A DNA stretch of 64,000 bases from Nocardioides sp. SLBN-35. GTDB lineage: Bacteria; Actinomycetota; Actinomycetes; Propionibacteriales; Nocardioidaceae. The translations under genes and the position numbers were made by a program. How positions within the stretch are numbered: the first letter of the stretch is position 1; every line of letters begins with the position of its first letter. This document shows, one piece after another, positions 62,298-64,000 of this stretch. Under the pieces are notes generated by a model, which saw nothing but the letters and a program-made list of their open reading frames with translations, was not told where the DNA came from and did not search any database. The stretch covers positions 2,294,001-2,358,000 of the forward strand of contig NZ_VFNU01000001.1 in assembly GCF_006715725.1 (NCBI RefSeq), in the 5' to 3' direction.

Positions 62298-62900
62298 TCA
62301 GCTGGTCTGCTCGCGCTCGTCGGAGTAGCCGCGGTCGCCGCCGGGCACCCACAGCACGTCGCCGACCTCGCGGTTGGCGTGCCGGGCCAGGATGAACAGC
62401 AGGTCGCTGAGCCGGTTGAGGTAGGTGATGGCGAGCGGGTTCATCGTCTCGCCGTGCACGGCGTTGGCCGCCCACGCGGCCCGCTCGGCACGTCGTACGA
62501 CGGTGCGCGCGACGTGCAGCTGCGCCGCCGCCGGGGTGCCGCCGTTGAGGATGAAGGACCGCAGCTTCTCGAGGTCCTCGTTGAAGTGGTCGCACCACCT
62601 CTCGAGCCGGTCGATCGAGGGCTGCTCGATCCGCAGCGGCGGGTACTCCGGGTCGGCCACCACCGGGTTGCACAGGTCGGCGCCCACGTCGAACATCTCG
62701 TTCTGGACGTGCGTGAGCACGGCGACGACGTGGTCGCTGAGCCCGCCGGTCGCCACGGCCACCGCGATCTGGGCGTTGGCCTCGTCGACGGTCGCGTAGG
62801 CCTCGAGCCGCAGGTCGGTCTTCGACGTCACGCTCATGTCGCCCAGGCGGGTCTCACCGGCGTCGCCGGTGCGCGTGTAGATGCGGGTGAGGTTGACCAT
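62298..62900 (-). CDS. Cob(I)alamin adenosyltransferase, PduO type
   Basis: 200 residues from ATG 62900. N-terminal RIYTRTGDAGETRLGD binds ATP. The conserved RRAERAAW and the helical core (NPLAITYLNRLSDLLFILARHANRE) are the PduO signature. It transfers the adenosyl group from ATP to cob(I)alamin, making coenzyme B12. It lies 606 bp before an ethylmalonyl-CoA mutase start, which needs this cofactor, so it probably serves that mutase. Confidence 0.93.
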   Translation of the reverse strand: MVNLTRIYTRTGDAGETRLGDMSVTSKTDLRLEAYATVDEANAQIAVAVATGGLSDHVVAVLTHVQNEMFDVGADLCNPVVADPEYPPLRIEQPSIDRLERWCDHFNEDLEKLRSFILNGGTPAAAQLHVARTVVRRAERAAWAANAVHGETMNPLAITYLNRLSDLLFILARHANREVGDVLWVPGGDRGYSDEREQTS

Positions 62901-63030
62901 GGCTCGCAGGGTAGCCGGGGCTGCGGCACGAAAAAGTTCGGCCCGGCATGCAACCGATCGGACTGCCGGAGCGTCATGGTGGGTAACAGGCGTGTGGGGC
63001 GCCTGCCCAGGACGATCTCGGGAGGGAACC

Positions 63031-63396
63031 ATGGCAGCACGACAGCTCACGCACCCTTCCGTCGTGCGCAGTTCCGTCGAGCATGTCCTCGGCGAGCCCG
63101 TCCTGGTCCTGGCCGGCGACCTCGACGTCCGCAGCACGGGCGAGCTGCGCGCCGCCGTCCACGACCACATCCACGCCTGCGGCACCGACCTGATCAGCCC
63201 GGTCGTCATCGACATCAGCGCTGTCCGCTCGGTCGACGCGACCGCGCTCAAGGTGATCGCCGCCGCGAGCCGACAGGCCCAGCGCTACGGCGTGCGCGTG
63301 GTCCTGCGCGGCGCCCGGCCTGCTGTCCGGCGGATGCTCCACCTCACCCACCTGATCCGGCTGATCGAGCTCGAGCGGGAGCCGATCCCCGCCTGA
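63031..63396 (+). CDS. STAS-domain protein (anti-sigma factor antagonist-like)
   Basis: 121 residues from ATG 63031 with GGAGGGA. A STAS fold: LVLAGDLDVRSTGELRAAV, VVIDISAVRSVDATALKVIA. In SpoIIAA-like antagonists a Ser is phosphorylated after the D (DSSG). Here DATAL has Ala in that place and Thr next, so phosphorylation by an anti-sigma kinase at the usual residue is not possible. No anti-sigma gene is adjacent. It may be constitutively binding, or act in another process. Confidence 0.85.
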   Translation: MAARQLTHPSVVRSSVEHVLGEPVLVLAGDLDVRSTGELRAAVHDHIHACGTDLISPVVIDISAVRSVDATALKVIAAASRQAQRYGVRVVLRGARPAVRRMLHLTHLIRLIELEREPIPA

Positions 63397-63417
63397 GCGC
63401 GGGCCCGGTCGCCGTGT

Positions 63418-63445
63418 CAACGCCGCCTGCTCGGGGGCGGCGTTG
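63418..63445 (+). terminator. Terminator after the STAS gene
   Basis: CAACGCCGCC (63418-63427) pairs with GGCGGCGTTG (63436-63445), 8-nt loop. It lies 21 nt after the STAS stop. Confidence 0.75.
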
Positions 63446-63492
63446 TGGAGAACCCCACACGGACGGCGGTTACCAACAGGTAGGGATCGGCC

Positions 63493-63498
63493 TACGCT
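63493..63498 (+). promoter_or_regulatory. -10 hexamer of the mutase gene, leaderless type
   Basis: TACGCT ends 7 nt before ATG 63506. There is no SD before the start, so a leaderless or near-leaderless transcript is likely. Confidence 0.45.
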
Positions 63499-63505
63499 TC
63501 GGCGT

Positions 63506-64000
63506 ATGAGCACCTCGCCCGACGCAGCCGGCCCCGCCGGGAAGGCATCGCACGCCAAGGACCGCCCCTGGGTGATGCGGACCTACGCCGGTCACTCGAC
63601 CGCCGAGGCGTCCAACGCCCTGTACCGGACCAACCTGGCCAAGGGCCAGACCGGCCTGTCGGTGGCCTTCGACCTGCCCACCCAGACCGGCTACGACCCC
63701 GACAGCCCACTGTCGCGCGGTGAGGTCGGCAAGGTCGGCGTACCGGTGCCGCACCTGGGCGAGATGCGCAAGCTCTTCGACCAGATCCCCCTCACCGAGA
63801 TGAACACCTCGATGACGATCAATGCGACCGCCATGTGGCTGCTCGCGATGTACCAGGTCGCTGCGGAGGAGCAGAACCCCGACTCCTCGCCGTCCGAGGT
63901 CGCCCACCAGCTCGCGGGCACGACGCAGAACGACATCATCAAGGAGTACCTCTCGCGCGGGACCTACGTGTTCCCGCCCGAGCACTCCCTGCGCCTGATC
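63506..64000 (+). CDS. Ethylmalonyl-CoA mutase, N-terminal part
   Basis: Starts ATG 63506 and runs off the right edge; 165 codons are seen. The sequence RTYAGHSTAEASNALYRTN, then LSVAFDLPTQTGYDPDS and VGVPVPHLGEMRKLF, is typical of the ethylmalonyl-CoA mutase (Ecm/MeaA) branch of B12 mutases, more than of MutB methylmalonyl-CoA mutase. It converts ethylmalonyl-CoA to methylsuccinyl-CoA in the ethylmalonyl-CoA pathway for acetyl-CoA assimilation. The B12-binding end lies outside the window. A nearby adenosyltransferase could provide its cofactor. Confidence 0.85.
   Translation, partial: MSTSPDAAGPAGKASHAKDRPWVMRTYAGHSTAEASNALYRTNLAKGQTGLSVAFDLPTQTGYDPDSPLSRGEVGKVGVPVPHLGEMRKLFDQIPLTEMNTSMTINATAMWLLAMYQVAAEEQNPDSSPSEVAHQLAGTTQNDIIKEYLSRGTYVFPPEHSLRLI

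Noticed and set aside
62981-62987. GGGTAAC before the STAS gene as a SigB/SigF -10
   Set aside because: No GTTT-type -35 lies at the required 14-16 bp distance.
58623-63509. Open frame of 1628 codons on the plus strand through the helicase and adenosyltransferase
   Set aside because: It crosses several real genes on the minus strand and reads as GC-rich shadow sequence.

Overview
The window comes from a chromosome of a very G+C-rich actinobacterium, most likely Nocardioidaceae (Nocardioides-like). This rests on strong GC bias at third codon positions with many GTG starts, a fused multifunctional Kgd (2-oxoglutarate) protein, a DUF2550 gene directly after atpC, the order prfA-prmC-tsaC-wecA-atp operon, and the B12-dependent ethylmalonyl-CoA pathway gene at the right edge. 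No rRNA, CRISPR array, insertion sequence or prophage was seen. The window looks like a stable core region with one accessory-looking secretion/signalling block. Coordinates and motif positions were counted by hand.

Layout. 1-9.9 kb: end of an MFS exporter, a PhaC-like hydrolase, a secreted protein, a TetR regulator divergent from a ferredoxin-reductase/fatty-acid desaturase pair, two lipid-type proteins, and a second TetR divergent from an MMPL transporter. 9.9-17.7 kb: DUF6104 protein, kgd, rnhA, tRNA-Arg(CCG), argS and lysA. 17.7-22.5 kb: soxR with its operator and a divergent oxidoreductase, an MFS transporter, a GlxA-like AraC regulator and a quinone oxidoreductase. 22.6-28.4 kb: hom-thrC-thrB (threonine synthesis), rho and rpmE. 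28.4-42.3 kb: prfA-prmC-tsaC-wecA, two AtpI/AtpZ-type genes, atpBEFHAGDC, DUF2550 and a membrane Ser/Thr kinase.

42.3-57 kb, all on the minus strand, is the most distinctive part. A MoxR ATPase, a DUF58 protein, a transglutaminase-like membrane protein without the usual Cys and His, and a membrane-anchored FN3 protein sit beside an EccC/EssC-type triple-ATPase with an FHA domain. With them are two WXG100 proteins, a WXG-like protein ending in peptidoglycan-binding and lytic transglycosylase-like modules, and an FHA-like protein. The first set matches what is called the PFNA cluster in bifidobacteria; the second is a stripped-down type VII secretion module. A 12-bp palindrome CGGAA-GG/CC-TTCCG lies about 90-115 bp before the start codon of each of three transcription units here, suggesting that one regulon unites them.

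57-64 kb: an MFS transporter, a SWIM/SNF2 helicase, a hypothetical gene, a PduO-type cobalamin adenosyltransferase, a STAS protein and the start of ethylmalonyl-CoA mutase. The adenosyltransferase could supply the cofactor of that mutase. Recurrent regulatory features are -10-like hexamers 6-7 nt before start codons (leaderless transcripts), overlapping stop/start codons inside operons, and near-perfect hairpins between convergent genes.
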